Of a stretch of DNA of 64,000 bases, positions 24,101-33,450 are shown one piece after another (position 1 is the stretch's first letter; every line of letters starts with the position of its first letter). Origin of the DNA: Cryptomeria japonica (taxonomy: Eukaryota > Streptophyta > Pinopsida > Cupressales > Cupressaceae); NCBI RefSeq assembly GCF_030272615.1, contig NC_081412.1:689198083-689262082 (forward strand). Reading direction: 5' to 3'. The notes beneath the pieces were generated by a model. It made no database searches. It saw only the letters and a program-made list of their open reading frames with translations, and was not told where the DNA came from. The position numbers and the translations under genes are program-made.

Positions 24101-25638
24101 TTGTCATCCGTCAAGCAACTGATGATTACCAAACAAAAGATGAAAAATTACTGCCTTACAAGCAAATGGTGGATGATTTGAAACAACACTTCACAAAGAT
24201 AGATTTTGAGAAGATACCAAGAGAGCAGAATTGTGCTACAGATGCCATGGCTACAATTGCTTCATTGATTGATCTACCTCAAAATGAGACCTGCTACAAG
24301 TTCTTGGTGGACAACTTGTTGGTTCCTTCATATGAGATCACTCCTACTGAAATGATATGCGTTGTTGGTCCCGAATCCCAGTTATATGGTTCCATCTTCA
24401 CATACCTCCGTGACAATACCCTATCTCCTGATCTATCAAACAACCAACGCCGCACCTTCATTCGCCAATCCTCTCGATATGTCATTTTAGCTGATATCCT
24501 ATACCGGCGAGGTCTAGATGGCACTCTTCTTAGATGTTTAGAAAGCGACGAAGCTCAGATTGCATTACGGGAAGTGCATGAAGGGATATGTGGTCCACAT
24601 GCTAGTGGTCCTACCTTGGCCAAGAAACTCATTAGGACTGGATATTACTGGCCCAATATGGAAAAAGACTCATATCAGTTTGTCAAGAAATGTAAGCAAT
24701 GTCAAATTCATGGAGACCTCATACATGCGCCAGCACAAGAACTACAACCACTTGCGTCTCCTTGGCCCTTTTGTCAGTGGGGACTCGATCTCATAGGCAA
24801 GATTCACCCTCCTTCCTCTAATGGTCATAAATTCATTATCACAGCCACAGAGTATTTCACAAAGTGGATTGAAGCCGTGCCTCTCACACAAGTCACTGGA
24901 AAACAGATTGCTACCTTCATCCTTAACTATATCATATGCCGATACGGTATTCCTGTTTCCATTATTACTGATAACAGGCGTCCCTTCAAAAATCAGGATG
25001 TTTGTGAACTCTGTGACCGCTTCCATATTTCTCATCATTTCTCCACACCATATTACCCCCAAGGTAATGGCCAAGCTGAGGTGTCTAATAAAACAATCCT
25101 TAAAATCCTCAAGAAGACAGTCGACGACGCTGGCCGTAATTGGCATATCCAACTAAACCCTGCACTCTGGGCCTATTGCACAAGTGTTCGCACACCTACA
25201 GGAGCTACACCCTATTCACTTATTTACGGTGTTGAAGCCATCTTGCCTATTGAGGTTGAGTTACCCTCTTTACGGGTCTCTTTGCAAAACATCATCACTG
25301 ATGAAGACTATAGGGTCTCTCGCTTACAAGAACTAGAACTGCTGGATGAACGGAGACAAACTGCTTTTAATCATCTCAAGGCTTACCAACAATGAATGAG
25401 TCGTAGCTACAATCACAAGGTCAAGCCTCACACATTTGAGGTAGGTGACTTGGTTCTCAGAGAAAACCCCAAGAATCAGCAAGACAGAGAGAAGAAGAGC
25501 AAGTTCGAACCAAACTGGCTTGGTCCTTACATCATTACAACCGCATATGGATATGGGGCATATCAGCTCTCAACTACAGAAGGTGAACCTTTGGAGGATC
25601 CTATCAATAGCATGCACCTTCGCAGGTTCTACACATAG
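18142..25638 (+). pseudogene. Gypsy B gag-pol polyprotein
   Basis: One uninterrupted register of 2498 codons plus a terminal stop, broken only by eight in-frame stops at 19399, 20257, 21199, 21367, 22387, 23254, 23920 and 25393. Start MVETRLQKSRR matches the gag start of C (MVATRSQKKK). Order by residue: gag core about 340-430 (KFDKYRGKGDPKAH); CX2..H..C knuckle-like EYCEFHKSKGHKTGNC about 603; protease IDGGAGLN about 845; G-patch about 1085-1130; RT with EDYVDDLLG about 1624; RNase H (ALGALLAQQ) about 1775; archaeal-type RNase H from LYFDSSYT about 1920; integrase HHCC finger about 2148, core GLDLIGKIH, ITDNRRPF, GNGQAEVSNK (D, D, E present); integrase end KFEPNWLGPY. Catalytic residues are intact, so the stops alone disable it. 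Confidence 0.93.
21385..21535 (+). other. G-patch segment in gypsy B, between protease and RT
   Basis: Glycines spaced as in the G-patch fold: KFGYDGKSPLGLQKEGVMEP, then KGLGF some 15 residues on. G-patch domains bind RNA or helicases, and occur next to the protease in some retroviruses. C has a better-kept copy at the same place. Confidence 0.6.
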
Positions 25639-27308
25639 CTCTTCGGAATATCCTAATTCAAAAATACAAAAAAAAAAAAAAAAATTTCAAAAATACAAAA
25701 AAAAAAAAAAATTCAAAAATTTCAAAAATACAAAAAAATTATAAAACAAAAAAATCGTTACTTGGTGAAAACCTGGCAAACAGGCACCTTGTGACACAAA
25801 AAACATTGAAAAATAAAAAAAAGTAAAGAGAAATAATTTCGTCCAACGGTGAAAACCACTTTGGTGGCGCCCTGGGCAAGTACCATGGTGAAAACTGGGT
25901 CACCAGCGCCATGTGTAGAGACATTGCTCCTCCCTCCTTCAGGATTCATTTTTCATCCTTTCACTTTGCACACACTCACAACCTATTCGTTCATAATAAA
26001 CTTACCCATTCCCATCATGGCTTGTTATTGATCTACCCAAGATTGGTTAGCCATTCATAATAAACCTCCCTTTCCATCCACAATAAATCAGATCCTATTT
26101 GTGGCTAAGGCAAATCCTATGTCTAGTAATGGGTGTGGAACTAAGAACATCACATGTTTCGAGGAGTACAGTTTCTTCTAGCTTCCTTCAGCCTATCTGT
26201 GCACAATCCGCAATAAAGCAACATTTGCATCGCAGATCCGCCATAAAGTTTCATCTTCTCCGCAATAAAGTATCAGTTTCATGGATTCAGTCAGTTTCAG
26301 ATGAGACATAGCAGAAACAATGGGCTTCAACAAATCAAATCTGTCAGCAGACTCAAACAACATTATGGTTCAGTGCTATCTATCCTTTTTTTGAAAGTAA
26401 ACATTGTGACCACAATCAAATAAGACTTATACAAGTGACAAGAGACACTAAACTTGAAGACTACAGTGGATGTGGGTGTCGAGTCTTGGTTTTCTTTTGA
26501 TTTCATCTTTTTTTTGGTGACATGTCTTTTAGCTTTTCCGGGATGTCTTTGACTAGAAAGGCGAGGATGGGGTATCGTCACCTATGTGTATTTTCTGTCT
26601 GTGGATTGTCTCTTAGTAATTCTATGACTTGTCCAAGGATATGAGGACACTATGAGTCTAGTATGAATTGGGGCATTCCTTGTTTGTGACTGTCTTATCT
26701 CCATGCAAACAGGTACAATGACTTTCTGGGTCAAACATATGCCTCGATTGTCATAACCTATTTTGCCATAATAAAGCTCAATGATGATAACGCACAAGAA
26801 GCTCTTTCACTTTCATATCTTCTGTCTTTCATCCCCCCTTTCTTGATTGACCTCCATAGTCCTTCTTGAGTCCGCGTAGCCTACTATCACATGACTGAGT
26901 ATAATGACACACCAAAAACATTTGCATTTCATGTAGCTACACCTGCATTACCACATATAAGCATTTCATACACACATATATATATCACAACTGCATCACA
27001 TCCTGCACACAACACCTGTTAACACAATTTACATTTGCATTATCATATTCATCTGCATTACATACATTCACATTTGCATCATGCATACGCATATAAAACA
27101 TAAAAGAATAAAATCTATTGCATTGCATCATATACATATTTGCATTCATATCATAAGCATCACATAGAAACATAAACATCATTAAACATCTCATCACATA
27201 GGTACACATGCATATAGCTGTCACAAAGATGAATCATCTCATATATATACATAAAATGTCATGATACAATGATGTCAAAATCATATGGCTACAATCACCC
27301 GTAGGTGT
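25639..27308 (+). other. Post-pol non-coding region of gypsy B
   Basis: 25667-25750 is an A-rich tract (several A runs of 7-16 with TTCAAAAATAC spacers). 25760-25920 has repeated GGTGAAAAC boxes and GGCGCC..GGGCAAGTACC.TGGTGAAAAC, a motif also found just after pol in C (33290-33345, reverse complement). 26180-26290 repeats CCGCAATAAAG-like units. 26940-27260 is rich in CATTTGCATCA / ACATACACAT motifs. No gene seen except the antisense PMD exons that follow. Confidence 0.6.
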
Positions 27309-27311
27309 CTA

Positions 27312-27773
27312 CATCATTATACAAAATGGTACAAAATTGATACAGAGGAACCCACTGATAACTCCTGCCAACACTGTTGGTAGTGCTAATCCTGTCCATG
27401 TCATGATATCCCATGCCACATGTCCCACCATCATCTCCAGTCTTGGATCCTAGAACAATCATCTAAGGGCATCCCTATCTCCATCTCGATCGTACAAAAT
27501 CAGCTCCCCATTAATTGGTATCCGCATAATCCTGTATACATCCTTTAGGGTGACTATCATCTCACCCATAGGCAAATGGAATGTGCACATCTCAGAGTGC
27601 CATCTCTCAGCTAGCGCAGTCAGCAAACCCATGTTTGCCCAAAACTCAGGCACATACAATATATGTCTCAAACCCATCTCCTCGATGGCAGCTCTATCCT
27701 GAAATGACAACTCAGGTCGCAACCTCTGAGTCGATGGAAATCTCTCCCGTGACTCCAACATAGGCAAATACTC
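27312..27773 (-). pseudogene. Antisense PMD gene of gypsy B, exon 2
   Basis: Minus strand. After acceptor TTGCTTGACTGCAG (27774-27787) the frame reads EYLPMLESRERF and on through the start of a plant mobile domain: LRPELSFQDRAAIEEMGLRH, then WANMGLLTALAERWHSEMCT, FHLPMGEMIVTLKDVYRIM and IPINGELI. This HLP.GE.T.TL.DV layout with a following short Gly-containing turn is characteristic of PMD (MAIL/MAIN-like) proteins. 105 codons precede TGA 27456-27458; TAG 27450-27452 follows. Beyond them the same frame stays open to TAG 27309-27311 and keeps PMD-like residues (LPTVLAGVISGFLC), so the two stops look like later decay. Each is one C-to-T step from a sense codon. Role in living relatives: silencing or development in the nucleus; here unknown. 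Confidence 0.8.
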
Positions 27774-28326
27774 CTGCAGTCAAGCAAATCAATCATGTCA
27801 GTCATCGTGGCATTCACTGTTCATCACAAAATGCTACTTTTTAACTAAGTGCATATGGCATTCTATCCTAGTGACACTCACTGTTCATCACAAAGTGTTG
27901 CTATCTATCCTAGTGACACTCACTGTTCATCACAAAGTGTTGCTGATTATCCTAGTGGTACTCCCTGTTCATCACAAAGTGTTACTCACATTTGCACTCC
28001 CTGTTCATCACAAAGTGCTGCTCATATTTTAGTACTCCCTGTTCATCACAAAGTACTCTATTTTGGTACTCACTGTTCATCACAAAGTGCCTTGATCTAT
28101 CCTAGTCTTCCCTAGAGGACCTGCTTGAGTGTATCCTCTCAGCAACATATCCAATCGACAACGTATGTTCATCACAGAACTGCCGATTTGACCTAAAAGA
28201 CAAAAATTCACATTTTTGGACACAAATGTGCTTTTCTGACATAAATGCGCATTTATTACATTACCTAGTATGCATTAATGACAACAATAAATACATCAAA
28301 GTACGAGGAGGTTTTGTGGTACTTAC
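27774..28326 (-). other. Predicted intron of the antisense PMD gene, with minisatellite
   Basis: Minus-strand donor CCG|GTAAGT (intron starts 28326) and acceptor GACTGCAG|G (ends 27774), 553 bp, both in phase 0. It holds seven tandem units of CTGTTCATCACAAAGTG with 25-45 bp spacing (27809-28090) and one diverged unit near 28165. Splicing is predicted from sequence only. Confidence 0.6.
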
Positions 28327-28515
28327 CGGCTCTCCTGCCTCTACTGGCCTCTGGAATCGATGAACATGATCGAATCTATGCATGAAAGCCATCACTGCTG
28401 ACTGCTCCTGGTCTTTTCTCGCTTTGCACTTTGATCTCGTGGATGCATGGATGACAATGAGGATGTATTTTCCCCCGTGGTCTATCTTATAGCCTACCCT
28501 AGCCCTCGCCTTCAT
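28327..28515 (-). CDS. Antisense PMD gene of gypsy B, exon 1
   Basis: Minus strand, ATG 28513-28515 with an in-frame TGA nine bases before it (GACTGACTCGGAAAATG), which fixes the start. 63 codons: MKARARVGYKIDHGG ... RKDQEQSAVMAFMHRFDH ... PVEAGEP, then the GTAAGT donor. No separate domain is recognised in this exon. Its only support is the open frame, the defined start and the phase-matched junction to the PMD exon. The exon lies about 220 bp from the 3' LTR, so the LTR edge or the sequence between (28516-28737) would have to supply a promoter; none was recognised. Confidence 0.5.
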
Positions 28516-28719
28516 TTTCCGAGTCAGTCTTCATTATCCCATGACTTTGTCACTTTATTCAGTCAATCCATTCTAGCCTTTCTTTCTTATCGAGAGATTG
28601 TCTGCAATCTTTTCAGACATTTTCATCCAATCTCTCGAGGGGGCATATCATTCCCATTCTGGAGCAACTCTGTATCAGTTTATCTTATCTTCTTTGAAAC
28701 AACGCGACAAGCCGCATTG

Positions 28720-28737
28720 TCTCAAAGAGGGGCAAAA
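28720..28737 (+). promoter_or_regulatory. Polypurine tract of gypsy B
   Basis: CTCAAAGAGGGGCAAAA immediately before the 3' LTR; the same string (CTTCAAAGAGGGGCAAAA) is the tract of C. Confidence 0.85.
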
Positions 28738-29461
28738 TATAGACACCCAAAATTGTCATGTCTAATTAAATAAATATTTTATTTATTTAATTATCTAAGC
28801 CTAATTCTTCTATTAATTAAATAAATCTTTATTTATTTAATTAATTCATTTATCCTCTTCTAGCCTTATTTCTCATTTAAATAAATACATTTATTTATTT
28901 AAATTATCCTTTTCCTAAATTAAATAAATATTTTTATTTATTTAATTAATTCATTAGCTTTTTCTACACATGACACATGTCATTCATCTCTTAATTCATA
29001 TACTACCTACCCCTTTCATTATTTTATTATTTCCTCTACCTACCCTCTAATCCTAGCCGACCTCCTTTTTCACACCTCTCAATCTTATCCCTCCATTTCA
29101 TATTGTGTCTTCTATTTAAGGAGATGCTTCCTTCATTATCAAACCCTAATCGACAATTTGGAGAACTCGACTACACTACGATCCTACTTGCAACCACATT
29201 CCGTTCTTTGTTGAGCTCTTATGCACATAAAATTTGAGAGCAAATATATCAAGCAAGATCAATGGAGATAGGAAGAATGAAGATCAAAACCCTATTGGAC
29301 ATGTGATGGTATAATCTTTGTGATTTCATTTGATTTTCATTGTCTTAGGTAATCTTCATATGTTATTGTGGATCTTTGTTGTTGTTAGGCTAGGGTTTGG
29401 TGGTTGAATTCATTTAGCCTTTCAATTTTGTTATTATTGTTATCCATTTTCACCATAAACA
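28738..29461 (+). repeat. 3' LTR of gypsy B
   Basis: 724 bp; 5' terminus mutated from TG to TA (TATAGACACCC). Ends CACCATAAACA. Lacks 45 bp of an AT-rich tract present in the 5' LTR. Followed by the ATATG duplication. Confidence 0.92.
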
Positions 29462-29466
29462 ATATG

Positions 29467-30543
29467 TTGTGTTGTCATTGATATCAATTGAACTGGTAAT
29501 GGTACTTATAATATTGCTGATATTGTTGTTGTTATTGATATTGTCTTGTAACCGGTAGGAAGAGCTTTGAGTAAGATGTTGTAAACCGGTATGTTAATTT
29601 GTGAGTTGAACCAGTAAACCGGTGTATAAGGTTAAATCCTTTCTATGCAATGTAACCGGTAAACCCTACCGGTTTTTTTTGTTAAACCCTAACCGATCAA
29701 GTTTGTTGGTTTAAGATCTAATGATGAGTGGTAGTGATGGCAACACGTGTGATCATTGTATGAGAATAAGTTTAGATTATTTTGGTGCATTTGTTCATTT
29801 GTTTGATTGTCTAGGGAATGAGAAAAGTGGATTGCATCTAATGCATAGTGCATGATGAGTTACAAAGTCCGATGAAGCGGTGATCATGGAGCGGTTGGAA
29901 TTTTCTTGAAGAATATGTATAGATTGCTATGTAAATCCAACGGTCACACTTGAACCGATTTGTTTGTAATCTCTTTGAGAGAATTAGGTTTTCGTTGTGT
30001 TACCAACCTAATTGATTTGTATTTAAGATCGATGAAGTTGTTTGTGAAAGTGTTGGCTGAAATCAGTTGAGTGTGTGGTTTCCTAACTGGAGAATGGATC
30101 TGCAGTTTGAGTAAAGGCAGATTGAAGCTTAAAAGGATCTGATCAAGCAAATGTAGCGCTATTTAGACAGATCAAGAAAAGTTGTTATTTTCTAATAATT
30201 ATAGCAGAATTGAAATCCCCTAACCGGGTAAGCTCTAACAAGCTTGGTTACTTCTTAAATCCTCTAACAAGGTGGTCCATTAGCTTGGATTCTCAAATCC
30301 TCTACCGATGTTACTCCTAACAGGGTATTTTCTTTTCATCAAGGCATTTGTAAATCCCTTAACCAGGTGATTCCTAACATGATCAATTCTTAACAGGACT
30401 TATTGTAAAAGCTTTAACGGGCTTGGCTCCTAATAGGGCGAACTTCAAAAGAGTTCAGATAGTTATCTTGTGAGTCTCATCTCATTGTGGCTTTTACCTA
30501 TTTGTGTTTTCCATGTATAAACATTTGTGTCAAGTGGTGAATG
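29467..30543 (+). repeat. Solo LTR E, middle piece
   Basis: Reverse complement of the A LTR: TCATTGATATCAATTGAACTGG, ACCGGTAGGAAGAGCTTTG, then the tandem-like 'CTTGGCTCCTAATAGGG' block. It stops at GTGGTGAATG where C begins. Confidence 0.9.
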
Positions 30544-31614
30544 TGAAGAGGGAAAAATAGATTTAAAAGGTAAACTGATCAAAACATAACGAAATAAACA
30601 TGCAGAATGCTAAAATATCATAAAAAGACCATTTCACCTTGCTATTTTACCTTCTCCTTCGGATTGAGCTTGATGAAGTGAAGGCGCCCCTTGATAATTC
30701 TCCACTTGATGTGCTCCTTTGATTGCTGGATGTGGATGGCTCTCCAATATTGTGCACAAATGATAAGGATGAGATGATCAAGTTGCCAAGATGATTTCCT
30801 GGGCTCAAAAGGGCAGCATAAGCTTACTGAATTTCAAGATGTTTTGAATGAAGGGATGGAACCCTATTTTATAGGAAGAGGAGAGGAAAACGGATGGCTA
30901 GGATGAATTAGAGATGAAGGGCTAAGATTTACTTGTGAGGTCACACAAGGTCCAAGAGAGGGTGTGGAGACCAAGAAATATGCCTTAAAGGCATTTCGTA
31001 TCTCCACACTCTACAAGATGCATTGGAGGAATTAAAAATTCTCCAAAAATGGATATTATGGGGATTAGAAGAATAAAAAGGAATTAAAAATTCCTTGGGA
31101 GAGGGAAATGCCTAGAGGAATGTAAGATTTCGAAAATCTTACATTCATCTAGAAAAAGAGCATTTAAAGCTAGTGGCTGGATGAAAGGACAAAGAGTTGA
31201 CTTTGTGGCTAATCATGATGATTAGCCATTAACGACTCATTAGGAGGGGAATTAGAGGAAATGTTAGGTGGAATTTATAATTGTAGGAGAATTTGACTAA
31301 AAGAATAATGTTAAGTGAGTTTAGGGAGTTTCTAGAAGAATTTATTAGGTTAATGATGAATTAAGAAGATGATTTGTAGGAATCATGTAGGTTAACTAAT
31401 TAATTGAAATTAATTAGCTAAGAGGAAGATTTGTGAAGATTTGATTTTTTAGAAGAATAAAGAAAGGGATTGATTTATTAAATAAATCATATGCTATAGT
31501 GACAATATTAATTATATTTAATTAATATTGAGAATAATTTTAATTAACATAATTAATTAATTAATTATGTGAGGAATTAAAAATAATTAAAATAATTATT
31601 TTTAAGTGTCTACA
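30544..31614 (-). repeat. 3' LTR of gypsy C
   Basis: 1071 bp on the plus strand from TGAAGAGGGAAAAATAG to AAGTGTCTACA. A TATAAAAT promoter box lies on the coding strand at 30866-30873, in the context TCCTATAAAATAGGG. Confidence 0.92.
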
Positions 31615-31636
31615 TTTTGCCCCTCTTTGAAGCGAG
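31615..31636 (-). promoter_or_regulatory. Polypurine tract of gypsy C
   Basis: Plus TTTTGCCCCTCTTTGAAG; coding strand CTTCAAAGAGGGGCAAAA, abutting the 3' LTR. Confidence 0.85.
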
Positions 31637-31832
31637 GTGTGATGACGCATTGATTCAAAGAATAATCTTGTTTTGATGTTGATATTGGTTTGATAGGATG
31701 CCCCGGCTCTTGATTTATAAATTATGGTATGGTGATGCCCCCTCGAGAGATCAATTGAGGTATTTGATCTTTGGAGTTTTGCGAAATTGATATCCCGATA
31801 GATTTGATTTGATTTGATTGATAAGATCTAGA

Positions 31833-32375
31833 TTCAGTCTGGTTTCAAGAAGAATTCATCCTGTATAAGACAAAGATGATCAAAGTGTCTGGTTTCAGAA
31901 AGGATTCATCTTGTATAAGACATGATTGATCACAACGTCTGGTTTCAGAAAGGATTCATCCTGTATAAGACATGATAAGAGCGTCTGGTTTCAGGAAGGA
32001 TTCATCCTGTATAAGACATGATAAGAGCATCTGGTTTCAGGAAGGATTCATCCTGTATAAGACATGATCGATCACAATTTCTGGTTTCAGGAAGGATTCA
32101 TCTTGTATAAGACATGATCGATCACAACGAATGTCTGGTTTTAGGAAGGATTCATCCTGTATAAGACATGATCAGAGCATCTGGTTTCAGGAAGGATTCA
32201 TCCTGTATAAGACATGATCAGATCACAACGTCTGGTTTCAGGAAGGATTCATCCTGTATAAGACATGATCAGATCACAACGTCTGGTTTCAGGAAGGATT
32301 CATCCTGTATAAGACATGATTAGATCACAACGTCTGGTTTCAGGAAGGATTCATCCTGTATAAGACATGATTAGA
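31833..32375. repeat. Minisatellite in the 3' region of gypsy C (11 units)
   Basis: Eleven units of 46-54 bp built on GTCTGGTTTCAGGAAGGATT / CATCCTGTATAAGACATGAT, with alternating short tails (AAGAGC, CGATCACAAC, AGATCACAAC). Each unit carries a small inverted repeat AGGAT-TC-ATCCT. The outer left units are the most diverged, and the right-hand ones almost identical, suggesting recent expansion at that end. Confidence 0.95.
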
Positions 32376-33450
32376 ATCAGAATTGATTATGTGAGGAACA
32401 TAAAAAGAAAAAAGAAAAAAAAAGAGGAAGAAAAATTAGGGTGGAAGGGATAAATGAGGAAGATATATAAAGTAGTCGTGAGGTATTTGGAAAGAAGAAT
32501 AAGAGATGCGAGACCACGGAGGAAAATGGGGGCAATTGAGAACTCCATGAGAATATTGAGTTTAGGATTTGATGGAATGATGGTGAGATTTTGTGCACAA
32601 CAAATGTGGAGAGCCAACCTAGTTTGATGTTGCCCTGAGTGACTTGCACCATTGCTTATAGAAATCAGAATGCCATGAGAAACCCAGGGCATGGACTGAC
32701 TCTGTAGACAAATGGGAATTTCTTGCACACAACAATGCAAGTGTTAAGAAACACTAATACAAATTTGTGGGTTTGTGCAAGGAAACCCTCAAACACACCG
32801 ATACCTCTTGTATACAAGAAGGTAAGTGTTGATAAACACTAGTACCAGGTCGCCAGTTTATACAAGAAGGATCCAAAACATGCCATACTATAAAATATGC
32901 CCCAGTATGCACCTATCATAACATACCTGGATATGGAAGAACCCAAGTAGTCGTAAATAGTGGCATTTGTAGGGCAAAAGATGCAAGCCTATATGAAAAA
33001 ATCTAACAAAATCTAACAAGTCTCTTCCTTGTGACCAAATGATACCTCTTGCCAAGAGTAGAACTAGGATGGACTTGGGATTGTTTCTCAAGACTTCTTG
33101 AAGCTTATACAGAGGCATGAAAGCTCAGTTTCACTGGGACATTTCTTGTTCATGACTTAGACGAAGACTCATCATCATACGCATGTTTTATTGGGAGGTG
33201 GAAAAGAAGGAATGTTGTGCATTGGTGGGCTGGATGGCAGATGATTTGTAGTATCGACCTGATAGACAGTGGATCCAGTTATTTTCCTTGGCACCCGCAT
33301 AGAGGTTTTCACCAAGATACTTGCCCATAGCGCCACGAATTGTTTTTCTTTCATTCTCTTTTTTTTTTTTCCTGCTTTTCTCTTCTTTTTTTTTTTTTTT
33401 TTTAATTTTTAATTTTTTTTTTTTTTTGACAATTTAAGACTTTCTGAGGA
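32376..33450 (-). other. Post-pol non-coding region of gypsy C
   Basis: No supported gene. Contains CACTAATACAAATTTG / CACTAGTACCAGGTCG half-repeats (32750-32860) and the GGCACCCGC...GGTTTTCACCAAGATACTTGCCCATAGCGCCA box (33290-33345) shared with B. 33357-33427 is a T-rich run. Confidence 0.6.

Larger units (their letters stand above)
14810..29461 (+). mobile_element. Ty3/gypsy element B, Tat lineage, with antisense PMD gene
   Basis: 14.65 kb, flanked by ATATG duplications (14805-14809, 29462-29466). LTRs 14810-15578 and 28738-29461; primer site 15581-15599; polypurine tract just before 28738. Order: 2.5-kb leader, gag, protease, G-patch, RT, RNase H, second (archaeal-type) RNase H, integrase, then a 3.1-kb 3' region carrying an antisense two-exon PMD gene. 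The second RNase H before integrase marks the Tat lineage. Inserted into solo LTR E. Confidence 0.93.

Noticed and set aside
27849-28115. Repetitive Ser/Gln plus-strand frame (THCSSQSV repeats)
   Set aside because: It is an in-frame reading of the minisatellite in the PMD intron, on the opposite strand.
31833-32375. Regular repeats suggesting a CRISPR array
   Set aside because: Units are contiguous minisatellite copies, spacers are not unique, and the setting is a plant retrotransposon. The same applies to 40685-41392.
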